Positions 1-5,903 of a DNA stretch of 9,773 nucleotides are shown piece by piece. The position numbers and the translations under genes were made by a program. The notes below the pieces were generated by a model. That model made no database searches. It had not been told where the DNA came from and was given only the letters and a program-made list of their open reading frames with translations. How positions within the stretch are numbered: the first letter of the stretch is position 1; each line of letters opens with the position of its first letter. Source of the stretch: Bacillota bacterium. Its GTDB lineage: Bacteria > Bacillota > Clostridia > Lachnospirales > CAG-274. The stretch is taken from the NCBI GenBank assembly GCA_017627115.1, contig JAGAHK010000019.1:1-9773 (forward strand), in the 5' to 3' direction.

Positions 1-13
1 ACTCATAACCAAC

Positions 14-126
14 GGAATTGCAAGCAATTCCAAATTCAGTGGGAGCTTGAACATTGCACCGCAAAGATAGATGCGGACAGGCTTTGCCTGGCTTTTGCGC
101 AGCAAAAGTGCTGACCCACTGAATTT
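14..126 (+). ncRNA. Candidate structured RNA (omega-RNA-like) at an IS200/IS605-type element end
   Basis: This stretch folds into nested and tandem perfect hairpins that no coding gene explains. A hairpin at 14-20/25-31 is followed by a 12-bp perfect closing stem pairing 32-43 (AAATTCAGTGGG) with 115-126, extended by 44-46/110-112 across a 2-nt bulge. Inside are three hairpins in a row: 59-63/72-76, 78-82/86-90 and 92-98/102-108. A multibranched RNA beside a GC-rich terminal hairpin is what omega-RNAs of TnpB or IscB elements look like. On the plus strand it would be the 3' part of a tnpB transcript; on the minus strand it could be an IscB-associated HEARO-type RNA. The nuclease gene would lie off the left edge, so family and strand are inferred. 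Another structured RNA cannot be excluded. Confidence 0.45.
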
Positions 127-127
127 T

Positions 128-161
128 AAGTAAGCACCCCCGCTTTAGAAGCGGGGGACTT
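128..161. mobile_element. Terminal hairpin of a probable IS200/IS605-family element
   Basis: A perfect 9-bp GC-rich stem pairs 137-145 (CCCCCGCTT) with 149-157 around a 3-nt loop TAG. An outer 4-bp stem pairs 128-131 with 158-161 across an asymmetric bulge. Single-stranded transposons of the IS200/IS605 family carry such subterminal hairpins rather than terminal inverted repeats, and the structured stretch at 14-126 fits the same element. The element would extend left out of the window, with its edge near 162-171, immediately beside the stop codon of the Csx19-like gene. It is unlikely to be a rho-independent terminator, because no real U-tract follows on either strand. The exact end and target site cannot be fixed from one side. 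Confidence 0.45.
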
Positions 162-171
162 CCTTGGTTTG

Positions 172-570
172 TTAAAAACTTATCCTGTAATTTTTGAGAA
201 CCAATGTATCGCTGTCCGAATACTCATAACGGTTGATTATGCGCAGAGTTGACGGTATGTCGGCTCTTTTGGCGTATTCATCCTTGATTAAGACAGTCTG
301 AATAAAAATAAGATCGGGTTCGATATTTTTTTCTTCATCCGCAGTACGGATTTTTACGATCATGTCATTTCTTGACTGTCTATGTATCATAAAATAATCA
401 CGCTCTTTGTCAAAAAAATGACATTCATGCAGAGTTCCTCTTTCAAAGAGTTCCGAGCCTTTGAATATCGGCTTTCCGTCCCGAACGGTGTATGGTTCAA
501 AAATCAGTCTTTCCTTAAAATATGCAAGTATATACCCCTTCGCCGGTATCTTATCCGAAATTTGTATCAT
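172..570 (-). CDS. csx19: Csx19-like type III-D CRISPR-associated protein
   Basis: A small 132-residue soluble protein with no signal peptide or membrane segment. Its pattern fits the Csx19 family of subtype III-D loci from memory: an N-terminal strand pair with a DGK turn (residues 12-36), a central segment like the family's El-R-FN-rEL motif (here GTLHECHFFDKERDYFMIHR, 45-64), and a C-terminal NYRISF like the family's NY ending. The biochemical role of Csx19 is not established; it is regarded as an accessory of the III-D effector. ATG at 570 is preferred over the in-frame TTG at 579, because the SD-like GGAGGGA lies only 2-3 nt from the TTG. The gene overlaps the Csx10-like gene by 20 nt, suggesting coupling. 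The C-terminus appears intact although a probable mobile element begins within about 10 nt of the stop. It could instead be an unrelated small protein. Confidence 0.6.
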   Translation of the reverse strand: MIQISDKIPAKGYILAYFKERLIFEPYTVRDGKPIFKGSELFERGTLHECHFFDKERDYFMIHRQSRNDMIVKIRTADEEKNIEPDLIFIQTVLIKDEYAKRADIPSTLRIINRYEYSDSDTLVLKNYRISF

Positions 571-2305
571 TTTTCTCAAGTCCCTCCGTATACCATTGTA
601 TCAGTATTTCATCGGGCAGCATTGGGTCAAATCTGTCTCTGAAGAATTGCAGCATATCCATAGGTATCAGTTCATCTATACCGAAACCCTTTGCATATTC
701 CCGACTGTCCGCAATACCAAATCCGATTATTTTATGTTTTAACATCGCTGTCGGTACTTTGTTCAACATATCGGCGCCGATTTTCAGGCTTTTTAGCGGA
801 ACAGCACCGATCGGTATGTTTTTGACGGGTGGCATATGCTTCGCTATGCGATAATAGGATTCTCTTGAAGGATAAACGGTGATTTCACCATAGCCGATCT
901 CTGTTCTTTCACCGATAAATGTGTGTAAGATCTTTGAAATATCGATCGGTCCGTCTACCGATCGTATTCGAAGCACAGAGCCTGCCGAGATACAGCGAGT
1001 AACGGATCTGTCGGCTTTCTGTCTTAAATTTATGCTATGGTCATTGCTGACACCCGTATACTTGCCGATGATCTGCAGCTTTGTGTTGTATCCGAGCACA
1101 AATTCGATCTCTTTGAGCAGATCTTCCGCTTTGCAGGAAGGCATTCCTTCATCGTTGATTATGAGTGTATCCGAAAGGCAGCACAAATCGAAGTGTTCGG
1201 CAAGTATCTTTGTTTCAATAACATCTTCATTTACGCTGTCAACAGAGCAAACTATCTCGCCAAAGCCTTCTTCGGATAATGTTCCGATATTAGCGGCAGG
1301 ATGAGAACTCAGCCACCGAGCAATTTTTCTGATATCGTTGTCACTGCCGTAAATTGTTCCGCGGAAGATCTGACCCGCCGAAAGTGCATCATAGCATTCG
1401 TTGCTGTCCGATACGATCCTTTCCGTTTCGGGTGTTGTATAATTCACAATATGACCTTGTACAGTGTCGGTAAAGGAACCCTGTAGACTGACATCCTGTT
1501 CCGTAATGGAAGGGTCCTTTCCCGATGAAAGACGGTACCTAAGCTGTTCCCTATCTGATTTTACGACCGATACGCATAGGGGGACAGGAAACAGTCGCTG
1601 TGTTTCATTCCCGATATATGCATTTGAAAAACGCAGCCCGTCTATGTTTACATCGGTTTCTTCCATCATGGTGAGCCGCAATTCTTTGCGGACATATTCA
1701 CCCGGTATGTATGAATATGTTTTAACACCGTCGGCGTATGGTGCGTGAAAACAGCCCGGGCTCAAAAACATAACGGAATAATCAAGTGAAGAATACGAAC
1801 AGTTCGGCAAAAGATCGGGGGCATCCGAATACGTCTGTGAAGTGCTGCACAGCTCCACCGATACTCTTCCGTCTATCCCGTCATCGGTCACACCGATTTT
1901 TGTGATGCCTTCAAGCTGCTCTTTCATCGTCGGCAGTTCATCGGAATCAAATAAAATATTTGCGATAAATACCAACCCGGATTTTAAGTAACGGACGTTA
2001 TATCCTTTTTCGGCAACAAAACGCTCCTCGGTAAAATATTTTCGGATATAGTCGGAGCATTTTGATACATTTTTTTTAAGTATGTCGGCACTTTCGAGAA
2101 GTCCGATATACCCGTCGGGATGAGCAAATCCGACTCCTACCCTTGACATATCGATGGCAGTATATTCGGTTTTAATGATCTTGCTTAACATCATATACGG
2201 AATATCAAGCTCGTCAAACGGCACATCATATTTGTAGCCCAATGATTTGTTTATGCCGTCGGCAAAAGCAACTTTCCCGAGTGTTGTTACTTTTATCACA
2301 TACAC
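551..2305 (-). CDS. csx10: Csx10/Csm4-like multi-RAMP CRISPR-associated protein
   Basis: A 584-residue protein with three RAMP-like (ferredoxin-fold) segments. Residues 1-160 resemble a Cas5/Csm4-type domain, opening with a strand into TLGKV and ending in a weak Gly-rich stretch (GVTDDGIDGR, 138-147). Residues 165-365 fit Csx10: a YIPG motif at 199-202, then AGQIFRGTI, then a Gly-rich loop GTLSEEGFGEI at 341-351. Residues 405-480 are a third unit, with SAGSVLRI at 440-447 and the Gly-rich loop GERTEIGYGEI at 465-475. Csx10 is the Cas5-type subunit of III-D effectors, which binds the crRNA 5' end and contacts Cas10. GTG at 2305 is chosen because an SD (GAGGTGG) sits 5 nt upstream and the resulting N-terminus begins with a RAMP strand; the reading frame is open further upstream but inside the Cas10 gene. 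The gap to the Cas10 stop is 10 nt. The extra N-terminal domain is unusual for Csx10. RAMP assignment is firm; the exact family is less so. Confidence 0.72.
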   Translation of the reverse strand: MYVIKVTTLGKVAFADGINKSLGYKYDVPFDELDIPYMMLSKIIKTEYTAIDMSRVGVGFAHPDGYIGLLESADILKKNVSKCSDYIRKYFTEERFVAEKGYNVRYLKSGLVFIANILFDSDELPTMKEQLEGITKIGVTDDGIDGRVSVELCSTSQTYSDAPDLLPNCSYSSLDYSVMFLSPGCFHAPYADGVKTYSYIPGEYVRKELRLTMMEETDVNIDGLRFSNAYIGNETQRLFPVPLCVSVVKSDREQLRYRLSSGKDPSITEQDVSLQGSFTDTVQGHIVNYTTPETERIVSDSNECYDALSAGQIFRGTIYGSDNDIRKIARWLSSHPAANIGTLSEEGFGEIVCSVDSVNEDVIETKILAEHFDLCCLSDTLIINDEGMPSCKAEDLLKEIEFVLGYNTKLQIIGKYTGVSNDHSINLRQKADRSVTRCISAGSVLRIRSVDGPIDISKILHTFIGERTEIGYGEITVYPSRESYYRIAKHMPPVKNIPIGAVPLKSLKIGADMLNKVPTAMLKHKIIGFGIADSREYAKGFGIDELIPMDMLQFFRDRFDPMLPDEILIQWYTEGLEKNDTNFG

Positions 2306-2310
2306 ATCTT

Positions 2311-2317
2311 CCACCTC
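2311..2317 (-). promoter_or_regulatory. Ribosome binding site that fixes a GTG start for the Csx10-like gene
   Basis: On the minus strand GAGGTGG, matching the 16S anti-SD over GAGGTG, overlaps the TGA stop of the Cas10-like gene (2318-2316). It lies 5 nt before GTG at 2305-2303. This favours termination-reinitiation coupling of the two proteins and argues against the longer reading from ATG at 2404, which would overlap Cas10 by 89 nt. Confidence 0.7.
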
Positions 2318-3854
2318 ATTCCATAAGAACAAAATCGGATATTTCCGCCGCATCTGTCCATAGCGAGTGAATTTGTTTTTCTTCATCGGTGTAAAGAGGT
2401 TCACCTAAAAGCTTTGTCAGATCGATCCCTTGTCTTAGGTATTCTTCTATCCAACGGCGAAATTCCACGCGCCCCATGGCAAAAGACTGCCTTATGATCT
2501 GCTTTGTTTTGCTGTCAAGGTGTGCATTGTTAAGCCTTTGTACACGCTCGATAAGCTTTTTGTAAGAATACGGTTGACCTTCGGCGATCTTGTCAAGACA
2601 GTAAGGGCGCATTGTCAGATCGATCTGTTCACGGGTCATATAAAAACGTTCTCTCAGCCGATCCAAAGAGCCAATAAAATGGTTTTCGCTTATTTGGAAA
2701 TCCATTCGGTTTCCGGCAAATCCGTCAATAAGATTTCTTTCGAGCTTTGCGGAGGCTTTTGCGCTTTTACAACATTCATCGGCAAGACTGAAAGCAGCGT
2801 GAAAACTTGTGTCGGATGGCACAAAGGCGATACCCGTACACGCATAAAGCGGAACTTTCATATCATCCGAATCCCAAAGAACGGAATCTTCAAGATTACC
2901 GTACAAAAACTCCGTAAAAGGGAGTGCCAAAGAAGCATCACAAATGCAGTTTATGTCATCTCCCGCTCTGTGAATAATACTGAACGAATGTGCAAAATCC
3001 GCTTTACCTTTACTGTGTTCATAATAATATTTTTCAAGCTGCCGCATTGTGTCTGCTGTTATTCTTGCAAAGTTTTTCTCTATGGTTTTGTTGATCTTTT
3101 GTCTTCTTTTGATCCCGAGTTTATAATCGGACGTTTTCTGAAGAAGACGCCCTATTGTGATCCCCAAATTGTTTCCGTCGGCATGGATGACTGCAACGTA
3201 GTCCTTGCCGTTGGAGGCTGTAGTTGCGGAAATATCCTTCATATCCACTATAAGATCTCTGCACAGTGCTTCTTTGCGGCGGATCAAAGAAGAGAGCGAG
3301 TATGCATCGCATGAATCTTCCGTGATCCCGATGGCAGGCTCGCCCGTATTATGCTCTTTGATCACAACGGCAAGAGTTCCGAGTGGATCCGATATATTAC
3401 TTGATGCTTTGACAGCATTCAGTTTTTGATACAGACGGAAAATATCATTTCCGAAATTATCTGTTTTTTCCGTGACGGCAGCAGAAATGTTAAGTGAATA
3501 GGCATTTTCCAAATAGTAGCGCGATACTTTTCGTATGATCTTACGGCAAAGCTCACCGCTTCTGGCAATGAAAAGAGCGTTTCCGGCCGTGCATATGATA
3601 AGTTGGAAAAGTATCTTGTTTGATTTGAAATACGGGATATCTTCATCGGGATCCGCAGATATGTCATATTCATCCTCATTTAAAGGAGGCTCTATATTGT
3701 GCAGCGCATAAGCGATCGCATCATCCAAAATATGTACGATCAAATCGCTTCCGCCAAGAGTATCTATATAGGTGTTCGATCTGAACATAAACCGCTGTAT
3801 CTGTCTTGTGTCCAGAATACAAAGGACTTCTTTATTCAAAAGATCGTTGTCCAT
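2316..3854 (-). CDS. cas10: Cas10-like protein with two palm domains, no HD nuclease
   Basis: A 512-residue protein with Cas10/Cmr2 architecture. Residues 1-145 form a first palm-like domain with LDTRQIQRFMF (14-24), a GGS turn (34-36) and a TAGNALF strand-turn (89-95). Residues 215-375 form the second, catalytic palm: VAVIHADGNNLG (220-231) supplies the first metal-binding Asp226, and the GGDD motif appears as AGDD at 297-300. About 390-512 is an alpha-helical C-terminal domain. Active Cas10 proteins polymerise ATP into cyclic oligoadenylates when the complex binds target RNA; here Asp226, Asp299 and Asp300 are kept and only the first Gly of GGDD is replaced, so activity is plausible. There is no N-terminal HD nuclease domain, so DNA cleavage by this subunit is not expected. 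The start at 3854 is set by AAGGAGG 6 nt upstream. It overlaps the preceding small gene by 23 nt. A CRISPR-independent Cas10 relative (mCpol-like) is an alternative, but the RAMP neighbours argue for a type III-like complex. Confidence 0.82.
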   Translation of the reverse strand: MDNDLLNKEVLCILDTRQIQRFMFRSNTYIDTLGGSDLIVHILDDAIAYALHNIEPPLNEDEYDISADPDEDIPYFKSNKILFQLIICTAGNALFIARSGELCRKIIRKVSRYYLENAYSLNISAAVTEKTDNFGNDIFRLYQKLNAVKASSNISDPLGTLAVVIKEHNTGEPAIGITEDSCDAYSLSSLIRRKEALCRDLIVDMKDISATTASNGKDYVAVIHADGNNLGITIGRLLQKTSDYKLGIKRRQKINKTIEKNFARITADTMRQLEKYYYEHSKGKADFAHSFSIIHRAGDDINCICDASLALPFTEFLYGNLEDSVLWDSDDMKVPLYACTGIAFVPSDTSFHAAFSLADECCKSAKASAKLERNLIDGFAGNRMDFQISENHFIGSLDRLRERFYMTREQIDLTMRPYCLDKIAEGQPYSYKKLIERVQRLNNAHLDSKTKQIIRQSFAMGRVEFRRWIEEYLRQGIDLTKLLGEPLYTDEEKQIHSLWTDAAEISDFVLME

Positions 3855-4233
3855 CGGAGCCCTCCTTGAAATATTCGTATTTTCTGTATTGTTCAAACAA
3901 AAATACCGATTTTTTCTCATTCGTTCCATCGTCTTTTTTGACCTCTTCGGTCATGCGCTTTGAACAGGAACTTACCACATTGATACCGTCTGTCAGCAGC
4001 TTGTCAACGAGCATAAAGCAGAATGTAAATTCTCCCGCAACAAGAACAGCTTCGGGATGATTTTCTTCGATTTTTTCGGCATATTCTTTTGCAAGCTCCC
4101 GTATATCTTTCGCGGAAAAATGGGGCGGTATAAATGGAAACGGTATATCTTTCACTTCGCCGTATACAGCAGATGCCTTTTTCTGTGCATCGTTCCATAT
4201 CTCATATGGATGATTTGAACAGTTGACAAACAT
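3832..4233 (-). CDS. Small Rossmann-like protein of the type found at type III CRISPR loci (possible ring nuclease or sensor)
   Basis: A 133-residue soluble protein. It opens with a beta strand and conserved-looking FVNCSNHP (2-9), then a helix, then DIPFPFIPPHFSAKDI (29-44), a helix, and PEAVLVAGEFTFCFMLVDKL (60-79) leading to the strand INVVSSCSKR (84-93). This alternating strand-helix order suggests a small Rossmann-like fold. From memory similar proteins occur beside type III cas genes, and small CARF-related families there (Csx15, Csx16, Csx20) are predicted ring nucleases that degrade cyclic oligoadenylate. Assignment to one of those families is not made. The start at 4233 is set by AGGAGG 6 nt upstream; the reading frame extends 12 codons further into the MATE gene without a good SD. 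The SD overlaps the MATE stop codon, and the 3' end overlaps cas10 by 23 nt, so it is embedded in the operon. The role as signal binder or degrader is inferred. Confidence 0.6.
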   Translation of the reverse strand: MFVNCSNHPYEIWNDAQKKASAVYGEVKDIPFPFIPPHFSAKDIRELAKEYAEKIEENHPEAVLVAGEFTFCFMLVDKLLTDGINVVSSCSKRMTEEVKKDDGTNEKKSVFLFEQYRKYEYFKEGSDGQRSFE

Positions 4234-4239
4234 ATTATT

Positions 4240-4245
4240 CCTCCT
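4240..4245 (-). promoter_or_regulatory. Ribosome binding site overlapping the MATE stop codon
   Basis: AGGAGG on the minus strand shares its first two bases with the TAG stop of the MATE gene (4246-4244) and lies 6 nt before ATG at 4233. It decides the start of the 133-residue protein and ties its translation to the transporter, supporting a single operon. Confidence 0.8.
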
Positions 4246-5593
4246 ATGATGCGGCGGCATTCCTGCCAAGCCGTCGGATATGTCTTCTGCATAAAAGCAT
4301 ACCCATCAAAAACCATACAAATTGTGTTATAAAGGATGAAAGCCATATTCCCCATATTCCAAGCGGTATTACCATGGTAAAGAGCAAGCTTAGAAGCGGA
4401 TTAAAAGCAAATACACAAATTGTTGATATACGCTGAGGATCTTTTGTCTCTCCCATCCCGCGCATAGAGCCGATACATATTATACGCACGATTTGAAGAA
4501 GCGTTATCAGCGCAATGATCATACTTGTTGTAACACCCTCTGAAATTGCTTCGGTGTCCTTGAAAAACAATCCGAAATACCATCTTGCTCCCGATATATA
4601 CAAAAAACTGAGTCCCAATGCACATATTACACCGATCACGATACCTACCCGAATGTATTGTTTCAGCTCGTCGTATTTTTTAGCCCCCATGCTCCTGCCC
4701 GTCAAAGAAACGACGGCACTTTGTATTCCGTCTCCGAAAGCAAATGAATAATTCATGAGTATCATTCCGACGCTGTAGACAGCGGTTTGAGCAGAGCTTA
4801 AACCCGACAAAATGATACTTGATAACAGAAAACCGATCCTTGTGAACAAATTTTCTATCACAATATCGCCTGCTTTTGAACATACATTATTGAAAATATC
4901 GGACTCCGTAAGCCTGCTTTTATTAAAAATTCCTCGCAGACTCAGAAAATCCGACTCTTTGACAATAAAAAAAATGCTGACGGTCAATGCCGCTGCCGTA
5001 CCGAGAACCGTTGCGATCGCATCTCCGACGATCTCTAACCTCGGAAATCCCAAATGTCCCTCGATCAACAGATAATTGAAGATAATATCCGTAATACCCA
5101 TTGCAATATTGGATATCAGCGTCACCTTCGTTTTCCCGATACCTCGCAGTGAAGAATTAAGCACTGTGGAAAGTGCATGGAATATGAGAAACATCATGAT
5201 AATGCGAAAGAACGAAACCGACATACTCAGCGTATCCTGCTGACGGTTACACAGCCTCATGATAGGTTCTGCAAAAAACACCGCAAATGCTCCCAATACG
5301 ATAGATAGAATTACGGCAATAAACAATATCATTTGAAAGTAACCGTTTGCTTCCTTCTTGTCTTTTTTTCCGAAAGCTTGGGCAACAAAGACAGAAGCCG
5401 CAGTACCTAATGCGTAAAAAATTGCAAAAAATATCATTTTGGGTTGGGTGGTAAAGGAAACGGCGGAAATGGCAGGTTTTCCGAGAGCAGATATCATTTT
5501 TGTGTCTATAGAGGCAATTATCACACTGACCATGCTTTCCAAAACAGCAGGTACAGCTATTTTAACCATTTCTTGTGTTTGCTGACGATTCAT
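4244..5593 (-). CDS. MATE-family multidrug/toxin-type efflux transporter
   Basis: A 449-residue polytopic membrane protein, the usual length for MATE (MOP superfamily) transporters, with about 12 hydrophobic segments in two halves. Family hallmarks are visible: the N-terminal helix with PAVLESMVSVIIASID (15-30) followed by LGKPAISAVS (37-46), and the paired LRGIGKTK (149-156) and MRGMGETKDP (377-386) motifs that mark the pseudo-twofold halves. Such proteins exchange H+ or Na+ for cationic or other small molecules at the cytoplasmic membrane; the substrate cannot be read from sequence. It is the first gene of the Cas10 operon, with a 10-nt gap to the next start. ATG at 5593 has only a weak SD (GGGA at 5605-5602, then eight T). 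The next in-frame ATG (codon 9) would shorten the N-terminus to the edge of the first helix. Whether it works with the Cas10 complex or is just a co-transcribed neighbour is unknown. Confidence 0.92.
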   Translation of the reverse strand: MNRQQTQEMVKIAVPAVLESMVSVIIASIDTKMISALGKPAISAVSFTTQPKMIFFAIFYALGTAASVFVAQAFGKKDKKEANGYFQMILFIAVILSIVLGAFAVFFAEPIMRLCNRQQDTLSMSVSFFRIIMMFLIFHALSTVLNSSLRGIGKTKVTLISNIAMGITDIIFNYLLIEGHLGFPRLEIVGDAIATVLGTAAALTVSIFFIVKESDFLSLRGIFNKSRLTESDIFNNVCSKAGDIVIENLFTRIGFLLSSIILSGLSSAQTAVYSVGMILMNYSFAFGDGIQSAVVSLTGRSMGAKKYDELKQYIRVGIVIGVICALGLSFLYISGARWYFGLFFKDTEAISEGVTTSMIIALITLLQIVRIICIGSMRGMGETKDPQRISTICVFAFNPLLSLLFTMVIPLGIWGIWLSSFITQFVWFLMGMLLCRRHIRRLGRNAAAS

Positions 5594-5623
5594 AAAAAAA
5601 ATCCCAATTTATAGTAAGCGAAT

Positions 5624-5657
5624 TAAATAATCAAGCTCGCTCAAGGCTGATTATTTA
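5624..5657. repeat. 10-bp inverted repeat in the presumed leader of the MATE-cas10 operon
   Basis: Perfect arms TAAATAATCA (5624-5633) and TGATTATTTA (5648-5657) flank a 14-nt loop. It lies between the larger palindrome and the MATE start, so on the minus-strand transcript it would form an AU-rich stem about 30 nt before the start codon. It could influence translation or leader folding. Because the stem is AU-rich, the structure may be marginal. Confidence 0.5.
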
Positions 5658-5669
5658 TGAGCCGCATCA

Positions 5670-5706
5670 TATCGTGAACGTCTAAATATTTTTGACGTTC
5701 ACGATA
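5670..5706. promoter_or_regulatory. 13-bp perfect inverted repeat: candidate operator or leader hairpin
   Basis: Perfect arms TATCGTGAACGTC (5670-5682) and GACGTTCACGATA (5694-5706) flank an 11-nt AT-rich centre. It lies about 30 nt downstream of the predicted -10 box of the MATE-cas10 operon and inside the predicted transcript. A DNA-binding repressor site is plausible from the position. An RNA hairpin in the 5' leader is equally possible. It does not resemble an intrinsic terminator on the minus strand, because no U-tract follows the second arm. Confidence 0.6.
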
Positions 5707-5736
5707 ACTGTATTTAACCGTATATTTTATGGCTTT

Positions 5737-5765
5737 ATGGTAACAAAAAAAAGATGAGATGTCAA
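5737..5765 (-). promoter_or_regulatory. Predicted sigma-70-type promoter for the MATE-cas10 operon
   Basis: On the minus strand a perfect -35 box TTGACA (5765-5760) is separated by 17 nt from TACCAT (5742-5737), which matches four of six -10 consensus bases. The spacer contains a run of eight T. Transcription would start near 5730 and give a leader of about 135 nt containing both inverted repeats. No other promoter-like site with correct spacing stands out before the MATE gene. Confidence 0.55.
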
Positions 5766-5770
5766 GCGTT

Positions 5771-5813
5771 ATTCTTGCTGCTTAAAAGCAAGTGAGCTTG
5801 CTTGCTTTAGAAT
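5771..5813. repeat. Nested hairpin between the surface-protein terminator and the operon promoter
   Basis: AAGCAAG (5786-5792) pairs perfectly with CTTGCTT (5797-5803) around TGAG. The outer 5-nt arms ATTCT (5771-5775) and AGAAT (5809-5813) can also pair. No T-tract follows, so a terminator role is doubtful. It lies just upstream of the -35 box. Function unknown. Confidence 0.35.
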
Positions 5814-5817
5814 AAAG

Positions 5818-5859
5818 AAAATGCGCAGTATATATCAATGATACTCTACTGCGCATTTT
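5818..5859 (-). terminator. Intrinsic terminator of the dockerin/LRR gene
   Basis: A 13-bp perfect stem pairs 5818-5830 (AAAATGCGCAGTA) with 5847-5859 around a 16-nt loop. On the minus strand it begins about 45 nt after the stop codon of the large surface-protein gene and is followed by the T-rich TTTTCTTTATT. The opposite strand ends in TTTTT, so it could act in both directions, although no plus-strand gene is seen. It insulates the downstream MATE-cas10 operon from read-through. Confidence 0.8.
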
Positions 5860-5903
5860 TGACGTTTAAGGGGTCAGACTCAAACGAGTTTAAGCCTGAT
5901 TAT

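Noticed and set aside
137..157. GC-rich hairpin as intrinsic terminator of the cas10 operon
   Set aside because: The stem is strong, but neither strand has a T-tract after it, and it belongs to a larger set of hairpins that fits a mobile-element end better.
2306..2404. Upstream extension of the Csx10-like frame to ATG at 2404
   Set aside because: It would overlap the Cas10 gene by 89 nt and add a Lys/Arg-rich, non-RAMP tail. The SD GAGGTGG and GTG at 2305 explain the start better.
2520..3314. 264-codon open frame on the plus strand
   Set aside because: It lies wholly antisense to the Cas10-like gene, whose frame carries recognisable palm motifs. The plus-strand product is Cys/Ile/Val-rich without any recognisable domain, and it has no good SD.
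3855..3929. 25-codon upstream extension of the Cas10-like frame
   Set aside because: It lies within the preceding gene, lacks an SD, and the ATG at 3854 has AAGGAGG at ideal spacing.
5670..5706. 13-bp inverted repeat as terminator
   Set aside because: On the minus strand the second arm is followed by TGATGCGG rather than a U-tract, and it lies downstream of a promoter at the head of an operon.
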